DNA from: an uncultured Collinsella sp.
GTDB taxonomy: Bacteria; Actinomycetota; Coriobacteriia; Coriobacteriales; Coriobacteriaceae
DNA length: 64,000 nt
Direction of reading: 5' to 3'
NCBI GenBank assembly: GCA_900540985.1
Contig: UQIC01000002.1
Location: 54,602-118,601, forward strand
Both the position numbers and the translations under genes were made by a program. Below are positions 8,601-17,925 of this stretch, piece by piece. The stretch's first letter is position 1. The number at the start of each line of letters is the position of its first letter. The notes under the pieces are model-generated. The model did not search any database, was not told the origin of the DNA, and worked only from the letters and a program-made list of their open reading frames with translations.

Positions 8601-9029
8601 CGCCGGGTAATGCCGTCGGGGATATAAGCCTCGTCGGCTTTGTCTTGCCGTTTGCCGAATGAGGGATGATAAACCCTTATCAATCGAGATAATTAATTAT
8701 TAAACGACGGCACACGACGCTGTCGTACGAATGTCAACGGTGTTCGCATGGTCGATAACCGTTGATATAGTTGACCTCAACTTGTAAAGGAGGGTGCGCA
8801 CATGCCGCAGACGACATACATTCGCCGCGTTGCCGCGCGTGCCCTATATATGGCTCGGAGTCGCATATGAGCAGGTATGTTCACGGCTCCGGGAGAGACG
8901 ACGCACAACTAAATAATCGACCGCAAGGCAGGTTCCCTAAAATTCCGGGTTTGAGCACGGCCGGGCAATCGCCGTCCGTCGTGCATCGATACCGCTGTTA
9001 TCCGTTTTTGGTTCGAGAGGGGAACCGTC
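8601..9029. other. 429-base leader region between modC and the first dehydratase-family gene
   Basis: The stretch is not empty. A weak hairpin (AAGCC/GGCTT, 8626-8640) may end modC. There is an AT-rich block with the 12-bp palindrome ATAATTAATTAT (8689-8700). An inverted repeat of CAACGGT and ACCGTTG spans 8735-8764, and a near palindrome GTTGACCTCAAC lies at 8770-8781. A very strong ribosome site AAAGGAGGG (8786-8794) precedes a 22-codon open frame, listed separately. The region looks like a regulated leader for the dehydratase gene. Confidence 0.5.
8802..8870 (+). CDS. Putative 22-residue leader peptide
   Basis: A short open frame with an exceptionally good ribosome site (AAAGGAGGG, 7 bases before the ATG). 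The peptide starts MPQTTYIRRVAAR, has five arginine codons in 22, and matches nothing I know. Its TGA overlaps the ATG (ATGA, 8867-8870) of a second open frame of 56 codons (8867-9037). That frame in turn overlaps the start of the dehydratase-family gene by 8 bases. This chain of overlaps would allow translational coupling or attenuation. The ribosome site is fact; a regulatory role is inference. Confidence 0.35.
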   Translation: MPQTTYIRRVAARALYMARSRI

Positions 9030-10313
9030 ATGGCTGAAGAATTTGATTTCCATCCGATGTGGGAGAGCCTCGGCATGAATCTTGCCGACCACGACATGCT
9101 GCTGGGCGCCGTGGGCCAGATGTACGGCGATATGTTCCTGACGCAGAACAATCGCCCCAAGTCTACGTCCTACCTGGATTTTGTCGCCACCAACATCCAC
9201 AGCGGCCGTATTAAGGAGATGCTCGACAAGAAGGAGGCCGGCGAGGCCACCAAGATCGTCGGTTCGTTCTGCGTCTACGTGCCCGAGGAGATCGTGCTCG
9301 CCTGCGACGGTATCCCTGTGGGTCTGTGCTCGGGTGCCGACTGGGCAACCGACAAAGTCGAGGAGCACCTGCCGCGCAACACTTGTCCGCTTATCAAGAG
9401 CTTTGCCGGCTTTAAGCTGGGTGAGGTCTGCCCTTACATCGAGTCGAGCGACCTGGTGGTGGGCGAGAACACCTGCGATGGCAAGAAGAAGGCCTACGAG
9501 TTCTTTGCCACGCAAAAGAACATGTACGTCATGGATATTCCCAACGTACACGACGAGTCGACGCTCGTGACCTGGAAGGCCGAGGTCAAGAAGCTCGCCG
9601 CCAAGATCGAGGAAGAGTGCGGCGTCAAGATCACGCCCGAGCGTCTGAAGGCCGCCATCCACGCCGTCAATGAGAAGCGTCGCGCCCTGCAGCGCCTCGC
9701 AGCCACGCGCGCTGCCGACCCGGCGCCCATCAGCGGTCTCGATAGCCTGCTGACCGTTCAGGCCGCCTTTATGGACGACACGCCGCGTCTGACCGGCGCC
9801 ATCAACGACATGGCCGCCGAGTGCGAGCAGCGTGTCGAGGCCGGCGAGGGCGTGGCGCCCAAGGGGACCAAGCGCATCCTGTACACCGGCACGCCCATGG
9901 CCGTGCCCAACTGGAAGCTGTTCAACCTGATCGAGAAGGCCGGCGGCGTCGTGGTGGGCGAGGAGTCCTGCACGGGTTCGCGCTATTACAAGGACTTGGT
10001 CGATGAGTCCGGTGAGACGGTCGACGAGATGCTCGACGCCATCGCCGAGCGCTACTTTAAGATCAACTGCGCCGTCTTTACGCCCAACGACCAGCGTATG
10101 AAGGACATTGTCCAGATGGCCAAGGACCTGCATGCCGACGGTATCGTCGAGGTGGCACTGCAGTTCTGCACGCTCTACGAGATGGAGTCGTTTGCCGTGG
10201 AGAAGGCCGCCGAGCAGGCCGGCATTCCGTTTATGCACATCACGACCGACTACGCCGGCGAGGACGCCGGTCAGCTCCAGACCCGCATCGAGGCCTTCCT
10301 CGAGACGATTTAG
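9030..10313 (+). CDS. 2-hydroxyacyl-CoA dehydratase / double-cubane-cluster family protein, paralog 1
   Basis: A 427-residue member of the HgdB/FldC/YjiM superfamily. Members bind iron-sulfur clusters and need an ATP-driven activase; they include 2-hydroxyacyl-CoA dehydratases, benzoyl-CoA reductases and double-cubane proteins that reduce small molecules. Cysteines at 81, 100, 119 (NTCPLIKS), 134, 149 (GENTCDGKKK), 314 (EESCTGSRYY), 347 and 380 all have counterparts in the paralog at 15828. True dehydratases have two unlike subunits side by side. Here each copy is separate and both resemble the single-subunit YjiM type, so a double-cubane reductase is at least as likely. The substrate is unknown. 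GAGAGGGG precedes the ATG. Confidence 0.8.
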   Translation: MAEEFDFHPMWESLGMNLADHDMLLGAVGQMYGDMFLTQNNRPKSTSYLDFVATNIHSGRIKEMLDKKEAGEATKIVGSFCVYVPEEIVLACDGIPVGLCSGADWATDKVEEHLPRNTCPLIKSFAGFKLGEVCPYIESSDLVVGENTCDGKKKAYEFFATQKNMYVMDIPNVHDESTLVTWKAEVKKLAAKIEEECGVKITPERLKAAIHAVNEKRRALQRLAATRAADPAPISGLDSLLTVQAAFMDDTPRLTGAINDMAAECEQRVEAGEGVAPKGTKRILYTGTPMAVPNWKLFNLIEKAGGVVVGEESCTGSRYYKDLVDESGETVDEMLDAIAERYFKINCAVFTPNDQRMKDIVQMAKDLHADGIVEVALQFCTLYEMESFAVEKAAEQAGIPFMHITTDYAGEDAGQLQTRIEAFLETI

Positions 10314-10380
10314 CCGCACCTGCGCTAAGCTGTGCCGCCGCGTGTTCCTATCCGCGCGATAGGGATTTCTCTGTTGCCAT

Positions 10381-10462
10381 GCCGGCCGGTGTCCGGATGC
10401 ACCGCAGGGCGCCGACCGGCTTCGCATAGCTGCCGGGGCGGGGATTTCCGCCGTCCCGGCAG
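10381..10462 (+). other. Two GC-rich hairpins between dehydratase paralog 1 and the peptide transporter
   Basis: The first hairpin (10381-10421) pairs GCCGGCCGG with CCGACCGGC with one mismatch. The second (10430-10462) pairs CTGCCGGG with CCCGGCAG. Neither is followed by a run of T, so they may slow or stabilise rather than end the transcript. Confidence 0.5.
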
Positions 10463-10497
10463 ATTCTATCCGTTTGTTCAGACACGAAAGGAACTCA

Positions 10498-12108
10498 ATG
10501 AACAACGACTTTTTCAAGGCGGGCGTTTCCCGTCGCGGTTTTCTGACCGGCTCCGCTGCCCTGTGCGCCATGGCGGGCCTCGGCCTCACCGGCTGCGGCG
10601 GTTCGGGCGCCGAGAGCGGTAGCGCCGCTGCCTCCGGCCAGGATGTGGAGTATCGCGACGAGCTGCAGATCGCGCTCCCGGCGAGCCCGGACGGTCTCGA
10701 TCCGCACACCACGTCGTCGCTTGTGACCATGGACATCATCTGCAACGTCGTCGAGCCGCTCTTTGGCCTCGATAGCGACTACGAGCCCCAACCCGTGCTG
10801 GCCAAGGGCTATGAGGTCTCCGACGACGGCCTGACCTACACCATCAAGCTGCGCGAGGGCGTCACCTTCCACAACGGCAAGGAGCTTGGCTCCGAGGACG
10901 TCGTGGCCTCGATGAACCGCTGGCTCACCGTCAACGACCGCGCCGCGAGCCTGCTACCCGGTGCCACCTTCGCCGCCTCGGGCGACCACGAGGTCACCTG
11001 CACGCTGACCGAGCCCGCCATCGACTTTCTGATCATCCTGGGCAACCACTCCCAGTATCCGGGTATCTTCCCCTCCGAGGTCATTGAGGCCGCGGGCGAT
11101 ACCGGCGTGACCGAGTACGTGGGTACCGGTGCCTACAAGTTTGTGGAGTGGAAGCAGGACCAGTACGTCCATCTCACCCGCTACGAGGACTATGTCGCCG
11201 CCCACGGCAAGGCTTCGGGCTACACCGGCAAGGTCTCCGCGCCCACCAAGGACATCTACTATCAGTTCGTGACCGAGGCCTCCACGCGCGTGAGCGGGTT
11301 TGAGACCGGCGAGTACGATATCGCTGGCGAGATCCCCACCGAGAACTACCACGACTTCGACGGCAACGACGACGTCAAGCTCTACACCCATAACGCCGGC
11401 GTTCTGACCGCCTTCCTCAACATGAACGAGGGCATCTTCGCCGACGAGGAGATCCGCAAGTGCGCCCTCATGGCTATCGACTGCGAGGCGGCCGCTCTTG
11501 CCGCCTATGGCGAGAAGGAGCTCTTCAATATCGATCCCAACCTTGGCAACCCCGAGAACACTCAGTGGGCGACTGACGCGGGCAAGAAGTACTTCAACCA
11601 GGCCGACGCCAAGGCCGCCAAGAAGGCCCTGGCCAAGACCTCCTATGCCGGTGAGACGGTCAAGCTGCTGACCACCCCCGACTACAAGGATATGTACAAC
11701 GCCACCGTCGCGCTGCAGGAGCAGCTCGAGAAGGCCGGCTTCACCGCCGAGGTCGACAGCTACGAGTTCGCGACCTTTATGGACATCCGCTCCGGCAAGC
11801 CCGAGCAGTGGGACCTCTTTGTGGCCTCCACCAACTACAAGCCCATCCCGGCCCAGTCCCTCTCGGTCTCCAAGGCCTTCTATGGCCTGTCCGACGAGAA
11901 GGCGCTCAAGCTCGTGGCCGAGACCCGCACCGCCAAGGACACCGACGCCGCGGCCAAAAAGTGGGCCGAGGCTCAGGAGCGCCTCTATGAGATCGCCGTC
12001 ATCGAGCCGCTTTGCCACTACGCTTCCATCACGGGCACCCAGGCAGACGTCGAGGACGTCGAGGTGCTCGACGGCGCCATCGTTTGGAATGCCAAGCGTC
12101 CGGAGTAA
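10498..12108 (+). CDS. Peptide/nickel-type ABC transporter substrate-binding lipoprotein (family 5)
   Basis: A 536-residue solute-binding protein of the DppA/OppA/NikA family. The signal has a twin-arginine-like SRRGFLTG (11-18) and a lipobox LTGC with Cys33, then a Gly/Ser/Ala linker. The mature protein opens with ELQIALPASPDGLDPHTT, typical of the family, and has the REGVTFHNGKELGSEDVVAS stretch. It probably binds a peptide, a metal chelate or an opine-like solute; sequence alone does not tell which. The ATG at 10498 has GAAAGGA upstream. It heads a five-gene transporter set running to 15751. Confidence 0.88.
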   Translation: MNNDFFKAGVSRRGFLTGSAALCAMAGLGLTGCGGSGAESGSAAASGQDVEYRDELQIALPASPDGLDPHTTSSLVTMDIICNVVEPLFGLDSDYEPQPVLAKGYEVSDDGLTYTIKLREGVTFHNGKELGSEDVVASMNRWLTVNDRAASLLPGATFAASGDHEVTCTLTEPAIDFLIILGNHSQYPGIFPSEVIEAAGDTGVTEYVGTGAYKFVEWKQDQYVHLTRYEDYVAAHGKASGYTGKVSAPTKDIYYQFVTEASTRVSGFETGEYDIAGEIPTENYHDFDGNDDVKLYTHNAGVLTAFLNMNEGIFADEEIRKCALMAIDCEAAALAAYGEKELFNIDPNLGNPENTQWATDAGKKYFNQADAKAAKKALAKTSYAGETVKLLTTPDYKDMYNATVALQEQLEKAGFTAEVDSYEFATFMDIRSGKPEQWDLFVASTNYKPIPAQSLSVSKAFYGLSDEKALKLVAETRTAKDTDAAAKKWAEAQERLYEIAVIEPLCHYASITGTQADVEDVEVLDGAIVWNAKRPE

Positions 12109-12118
12109 TGCAATAGAT

Positions 12119-12162
12119 GGCGTGGCGGCTGGAGGGGTCTGGTCCCCTGTGGCCGCCACGCC
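12119..12162 (+). other. mRNA hairpin between binding protein and permease genes
   Basis: GGCGTGGCGGC (12119-12129) pairs with GCCGCCACGCC (12152-12162), an 11-bp stem without a T-run. Hairpins in this position are common in ABC transporter operons, where they protect the upstream message so that more binding protein than permease is made. Confidence 0.6.
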
Positions 12163-12196
12163 CTGTCCACGTTCAGAGGGGAAATAGACGCCTCGC

Positions 12197-13150
12197 ATGT
12201 TGAAGTACACGCTCAAACGTATAGGCGCGATGGTTCCGGTGATGCTCATCATCTCGGTCGTCGTGTTTTTGATTATCTATCTCACACCGGGTGACCCGGC
12301 CTCTTCGATGCTCGGCATGGAGGCTTCGGCCGACCAGATCGAGCGCGTCAACGATAGCCTGGGACTCAACGAGCCGCTGCCGCAGCGCTACGTTGAGTGG
12401 ATGGGCGGCGTGCTTACCGGCGACCTGGGCGATTCGTATTTTATGCGCCAGCCCGTCACGCAGGCGATCGCCGAGCACTTTGGCCCCACGCTATCGCTCG
12501 CGCTTCTGGCACAGCTCATCGCGCTGTTGATTGCACTGCCCTGCGGCGTCGTCGCTGCCCTCAAACATGGGTCGCGCACCGACGCGGTCTTGCGTGTCGT
12601 TGCTCTTTTGGGCGTGGCGATACCCGGCTTTTTGATGGCGCTCATGCTTATGTGGCTGTTTGCCGTCACGTTGCGTGTGTTCCCGGTGGCCGGCTATGCG
12701 CCGCTATCGAAGGGCTGGTTCAGCCATTTACGCTATCTTGCGTTGCCGGCCATATCGCTTGGATGCGTGCAGGCGGCCCTGCTCATGCGCATGACCCGTT
12801 CGAGCGTGATCGAGGCCATGCAGCTCGACTGCGTCAAGACGGCACGTGCCAAGGGCGTCTCCGAGGTTCGCGTGGTGCTGGCCCATGCCCTGCGCAACGC
12901 CGCGCTGCCGATTCTCACCTCGGTCGGCTATTCTTTTGGCGCCCTGATTACGGGTGCCGTGGTGACTGAGGCCATTTTTAACATCCCTGGTTTGGGCCAG
13001 CTGGTCACGAGCTCTATCGAGCGTCGCGACTATCCGGTGATTCAGGGCGTGCTGTTGGTCATCGCCTTGTTGAATTCGGTGATCAATCTGGTCGTTGACC
13101 TTGCCTACGGCGCTTTTGACCCGCGCGCTCGCAAATGGGGCGATGCATGA
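12197..13150 (+). CDS. Peptide-type ABC transporter permease (DppB/OppB family)
   Basis: A 317-residue inner-membrane permease beginning MLKYTLKRIGAMVPVMLII, the characteristic first helix of DppB-type permeases, with the LTPGDPAS motif after it. The EAA-type loop lies around TARAKGVSEVRVVLAHALRN, and the end has GLGQLVTSSIERRDYPVIQG. It forms the channel together with the next gene. Its stop overlaps the start of that gene (ATGA), so the two are translationally coupled. Confidence 0.9.
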   Translation: MLKYTLKRIGAMVPVMLIISVVVFLIIYLTPGDPASSMLGMEASADQIERVNDSLGLNEPLPQRYVEWMGGVLTGDLGDSYFMRQPVTQAIAEHFGPTLSLALLAQLIALLIALPCGVVAALKHGSRTDAVLRVVALLGVAIPGFLMALMLMWLFAVTLRVFPVAGYAPLSKGWFSHLRYLALPAISLGCVQAALLMRMTRSSVIEAMQLDCVKTARAKGVSEVRVVLAHALRNAALPILTSVGYSFGALITGAVVTEAIFNIPGLGQLVTSSIERRDYPVIQGVLLVIALLNSVINLVVDLAYGAFDPRARKWGDA

Positions 13151-13977
13151 TGGCAAACATTAAGAAGGCTCTTGCCAACAAGGGGTTTATGGTCGGCGGC
13201 TGCATTTTCCTGGCGATTGCGCTGATCGCGCTCGTCGGTCCGCTGGTGTGGACGGTTGATCCCAATGCGCAGGAGATGACGTTGCGACTTTCGGCACCTT
13301 CGCCCGCGCATCCCTTTGGCTGCGATGACTTTGGCCGCGACCTGCTTGCCCGCGTCATCGCGGGCGCGCGCGTGTCGCTTGGCGTTGGCATTGCCGTCAC
13401 GCTCGCGACGAGTGCGCTCGGCCTGGTGATCGGCGCCTATGCGTGCTACAACGAGAGTCTCGATCATATTCTCATGCGCATCTGCGACGGCCTTATGTCC
13501 ATTCCGGGCGTGCTTTTGGCTATCGCACTCATGGCCATGATGGGTGCCTCGGTCTGGAACGTCATCATCGCGCTCTCCATCGTCTATACGCCCAGCATGG
13601 CGCGCATCGTGCGCTCGCGTGCGATGGTGGTTAAGGAAGAGCCCTTTGTGGAAGCCCTGCGCGTGCAGGGCGCCTCGACCGCGCGCATCGTGTGGCTGCA
13701 TATCGTGCCCAACGTTATGGCACCCTTCCTGGTGCAGGCGACCTTTGTCTTTGCCGAGGCCGTGCTCTCGGAGGCCGCCCTCTCGTTTCTGGGCCTGGGT
13801 ATCAAGGCGCCCGACGCCAGCTGGGGAAACATCCTGCAGGCGGGCAAGAACGTGATGCGCAAAGCCTGGTGGATGATCTTCTTCCCGGCTATCGCCATCA
13901 TCGCGAGCGTGCTTTCGCTGAACCTTGCCGGCGACGGCCTGCGCGACGCCCTCGACCCTAAGACCAAGGAGGACTAG
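13147..13977 (+). CDS. Peptide-type ABC transporter permease (DppC/OppC family)
   Basis: A 276-residue permease with the DppC N-terminal pattern, HPFGCDDFGRDLLARVIAGARVSL (residues about 52-75), five to six membrane helices and the EAA loop EALRVQGASTARIVWLHI. It is the second channel subunit. The start used is the ATG at 13147, inside the ATGA overlap with the previous stop; ATG codons at 13135 and 13150 are possible too. The first ATPase gene follows after three bases. Confidence 0.9.
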   Translation: MMANIKKALANKGFMVGGCIFLAIALIALVGPLVWTVDPNAQEMTLRLSAPSPAHPFGCDDFGRDLLARVIAGARVSLGVGIAVTLATSALGLVIGAYACYNESLDHILMRICDGLMSIPGVLLAIALMAMMGASVWNVIIALSIVYTPSMARIVRSRAMVVKEEPFVEALRVQGASTARIVWLHIVPNVMAPFLVQATFVFAEAVLSEAALSFLGLGIKAPDASWGNILQAGKNVMRKAWWMIFFPAIAIIASVLSLNLAGDGLRDALDPKTKED

Positions 13978-13980
13978 TCC

Positions 13981-14965
<985 letters not shown>

Positions 14966-14976
<11 letters not shown>

Positions 14977-15751
14977 TAGCGAAGCCCTGCTTAGGGTCTC
15001 ACATCTGACTAAAGCCTATCCCATGCCGGGCTCAGGTTTTAAGCGTCAGGCCTTTACCGCCGTGGACGATCTGTCGTTTGAGATCGCGCCGGGCGAGGTC
15101 TATGGCCTGGTTGGCGAATCCGGATCGGGCAAGTCGACGACTGGACGTCTGATCTGTGGTCTCGAGCGTGCGGATTCCGGCTCGATTGTCTATCGCGGGC
15201 ACGACCTCGCCACGATGTCGGAGCGCGAACGCAAGCCGTTTCGCCGCGAGATCCAGCTGGCATTTCAGGATAGCTCTACGGCTTTTGACCCGCGCAACCG
15301 TGTCGGCCGCATTTTGGAGGAGCCGCTGATTATCGCCGGCGTGCGCGATGCGGATGAGCGCCATGGGCGCGTGCTCTCGGCCCTGGCCTCGGTCGGTCTT
15401 CTGGCAGAGCATTATGACCGCTATCCGCATGACCTTTCGGGTGGACAGCGTCAGCGACTCAATCTGGCACGGGCGCTTATTTGCGAGCCGCGCCTTGTGG
15501 TATGCGACGAGCCGGTCTCGGCGCTTGACGTGTCCGTTCAGGCCCAAGTGCTCAACTTGCTTCGCGACCTGCAGCGCACGACGGGTGTGGCGCTGCTGTT
15601 TATCACGCATGATATGCGTGTGGTTCGGCATATGTCCGACCGGATTGGCGTGCTCTACCACGGTCGTCTTCTCGAGGAAGGCGCGGCCGAGGACGTGATC
15701 GCGCACCCGAGCGATCCGTATACGCAGGAGCTTATCGACGCCATTCCCTAG
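14966..15751 (+). CDS. Peptide-type ABC transporter ATP-binding protein (DppF/OppF family)
   Basis: A 261-residue ATPase, the partner of DppD. Walker A is GESGSGKST, the signature is LSGGQRQRLNLARAL and Walker B is LVVCDEPVSALDVSVQ. It is shorter than many OppF proteins because it stops soon after the ATPase core. The start at 14966 has AAAGGGGAG upstream and overlaps the previous gene. A paralog of the dehydratase-family gene follows after 76 bases, so the transporter is enclosed by the two paralogs. Confidence 0.9.
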
Positions 15752-15827
15752 AGGATGCTTCCTTTTGGGTATGGCGTGGGTTCGTTGTTTAATTGTCGGT
15801 ATATCGGTGCAAGAGAGGGGAACTACT

Positions 15828-16991
15828 ATGTCCGATATCGAGGAGCAACCGTTGCCGTCCACGTTTGAGGAGTTCAACGAGCAGCGCAAGGCGTCGTTTA
15901 TTCGCGTCAAGGATTACAAGCAGGCGGGTAATCGCCTGGTCGGCTTTTTGTGCAGCTATACGCCGCTCGAGATTATCGATGCAGCGGGCGCTGCAAGTGT
16001 GGCCTTGTGCGGCACATCCGACGAGGTGATTCCCGAGGCCGAGAAGGTGCTGCCGGCAAACCTGTGCCCGCTCATCAAGTCGACATACGGTTTTGCCTAT
16101 TCTCAAAAGTGCCCGTTTACGTACTTTAGCGACATGATCATCGGCGAGACGACGTGCGACGGCAAGAAGAAGATGTACGAGCTACTCAACGAGCTCAAGC
16201 GCACGCACATTTTGCATCTTCCGCAGGGTCGCGATCGCGCCTACGAGCGTGAAGGCTGGTACGAGGAGTGCCGCCTGCTCAAGGAAGAACTTGAGGGCTT
16301 CTACGGCATCACGATTACCGACGACGACCTGCGCGCTGCCGTCCGTCGTCGCAACCGCTTGCGTGCGGCCCAGCTCGAGATGTTTGCACTGCAGGCCAAC
16401 CAGCCGGCGGCCATGAGCGGCGTCGACCTGATGAGCACCATGTTTGCCGGTACGTTCAGCTTTGATATCGAGGCCTATACGCAGCAGCTGGAGCAAAAGG
16501 TCGCCAAGCTGCGCGAGGTCTACGACGCGGGCGAGCGTCCGGTCGCGGCGGATGCCAAGCGCATTCTGATCACCGGCTGCCCGGTGGGCGGCGTAATCAA
16601 CAAGATCGGTCGCACCATCGAGTGCAACGGCGGTGTGGTCGTGTGCATGGACGACTGCTCGGGCGAGCGCACGGCGGCCATGATGATCGACCCGGAGGCT
16701 CCCGACATCCTTCGCGCCATCGCCGACCGCTACCTGGATATCAACTGCTCGGTTATGACGCCCAATGACGGTCGTATGGAAAATACACTGGCCATGTGCG
16801 AGAAGTATCACGTCGATGGCGTAGTGGAGAGCGTGCTCCAGGCGTGCCACACCTTTAACGTGGAGAGTGCTCGCATGCAGGAGGCTGTCGAGGGTGCGGG
16901 CATTCCGTACATGAAGATCGAGACCGATTACAGCAATGGCGACATGGGTCAGATTGAGACCCGCATCGCCGCCTTCATCGAAACCCTCTAG
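15828..16991 (+). CDS. 2-hydroxyacyl-CoA dehydratase / double-cubane-cluster family protein, paralog 2
   Basis: A 387-residue relative of the protein at 9030. Cysteines at 42, 61, 80 (NLCPLIKS), 95, 110 (GETTCDGKKK), 277 (DDCSGERT), 307 and 340 match the eight shared positions of paralog 1. It also has a few private ones: 148, 256, 266, 273 and 324. It lacks about 40 residues found at the front of paralog 1. The reaction is unknown; the activase 155 bases downstream probably delivers electrons to one or both paralogs. AGAGAGGGG precedes the ATG at 15828; the longer frame from 15765 has no ribosome site. Confidence 0.8.
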   Translation: MSDIEEQPLPSTFEEFNEQRKASFIRVKDYKQAGNRLVGFLCSYTPLEIIDAAGAASVALCGTSDEVIPEAEKVLPANLCPLIKSTYGFAYSQKCPFTYFSDMIIGETTCDGKKKMYELLNELKRTHILHLPQGRDRAYEREGWYEECRLLKEELEGFYGITITDDDLRAAVRRRNRLRAAQLEMFALQANQPAAMSGVDLMSTMFAGTFSFDIEAYTQQLEQKVAKLREVYDAGERPVAADAKRILITGCPVGGVINKIGRTIECNGGVVVCMDDCSGERTAAMMIDPEAPDILRAIADRYLDINCSVMTPNDGRMENTLAMCEKYHVDGVVESVLQACHTFNVESARMQEAVEGAGIPYMKIETDYSNGDMGQIETRIAAFIETL

Positions 16992-17094
16992 CTTTCTCAG
17001 GCACCGGATCTTGCCCCTCAAACCGTCGCTTGCGTACCCAAAGTACGCTGCGCTCCTCTTTCGGGGCAATCTCCGGCACCTGAGAAACCTAGAG
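16986..17094. repeat. Long symmetric foldback between paralog 2 and the activase
   Basis: A 109-base imperfect palindrome that overlaps the last codons of paralog 2. Outer arms pair in four blocks: CTCTAG/CTAGAG, TTTCTCAGG/CCTGAGAAA, CCGGA/TCCGG and TTGCCCC/GGGGCAA. They are separated by three mismatched positions that are the same on both sides (C/C, CA/CA, TC/TC). Inside, two 14-base single-stranded stretches flank a small hairpin GCGTAC-CCAAA-GTACGC (17032-17048). No T-run follows. Its function is unknown. Confidence 0.8.
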
Positions 17095-17146
17095 CTAAGG
17101 CGCCTGAACGCGCCGCTACCTTTGATGTTTAGATTGGGAGAGAGCC

Positions 17147-17911
17147 ATGATAGGGATCGGGATCGATATCGGGTCTACGGCGGCTAAGGCCGCTGTGGTC
17201 GATGGGGATGGTTCGGTGGCGTGGACGTGCGTGCAGCCAACCGGGTTCTCCTCGGTCGATGCTTCCGAGCGGCTGCGCAAGGCACTGGCAGCGGCGGGTT
17301 ATGACGTGGCTGCCGACGACGTGCGCGTGGTCGCGACCGGCTACGGTCGTGTCGCCGTGCCCTATGCGCACAAGGTCGTGACCGAGATCACCTGTCACGG
17401 TACCGGTGCCGTGCGCCTGTTTGGCGACCACGGCACCGTGATCGACGTGGGCGGTCAGGACACCAAGGTCATCCAACTTAAGGGCGGTCGCGTGGCCAAG
17501 TTCGCCATGAACGACAAGTGCGCTGCCGGCACGGGGCGTTTTTTGGAGATCATGGCCGACCGCCTAGGCATTTCCCAGCAGCAGATGGCCGACTTGGCGC
17601 GTTCCGGCGAGCCCACCAAGATTAGCAGCATGTGCACGGTGTTTGCCGAAAGTGAGGTTATCAGCCTGATCGGTCGCGGCGAGCCGCGCGAGAACATTGC
17701 GCGTGGCGTGATCGACAGCGTGGTCTCGCGCGTGGCGACCATGGCCGGGCAGGCCGCGGGCGCCCCGTACTACCTGACCGGCGGCCTGTGCGAGAACGCC
17801 TTCGTGGTGGAGCGGTTGGGCGAGCTACTGGGGTCGCCGGTGACCACCTCGCCCCAGGCTCGCTTTGCCGGCGCCATCGGCGCGGCTGTCCGCGCCGCCG
17901 CCTTGGCCTAG
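17147..17911 (+). CDS. Acyl-CoA dehydratase activase / ASKHA-type ATP-driven electron donor (HgdC/YjiL family)
   Basis: A 254-residue ASKHA-fold protein, the usual length for HgdC/YjiL-type activases. It starts MIGIGIDIGSTAAKAAV (phosphate 1 loop), has VIDVGGQDTKVI (98-109, phosphate 2) and the two cluster-binding cysteines Cys125 (NDKCAAGTGRF) and Cys163 (SMCTVFAESEV). A homodimer of this family holds one [4Fe-4S] cluster and couples ATP hydrolysis to pushing a low-potential electron into its partner, here presumably the products at 9030 and 15828. A single activase next to two paralogs suggests that it serves both. Confidence 0.9.
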   Translation: MIGIGIDIGSTAAKAAVVDGDGSVAWTCVQPTGFSSVDASERLRKALAAAGYDVAADDVRVVATGYGRVAVPYAHKVVTEITCHGTGAVRLFGDHGTVIDVGGQDTKVIQLKGGRVAKFAMNDKCAAGTGRFLEIMADRLGISQQQMADLARSGEPTKISSMCTVFAESEVISLIGRGEPRENIARGVIDSVVSRVATMAGQAAGAPYYLTGGLCENAFVVERLGELLGSPVTTSPQARFAGAIGAAVRAAALA

Positions 17912-17925
17912 GGGTGTACCGCGAC

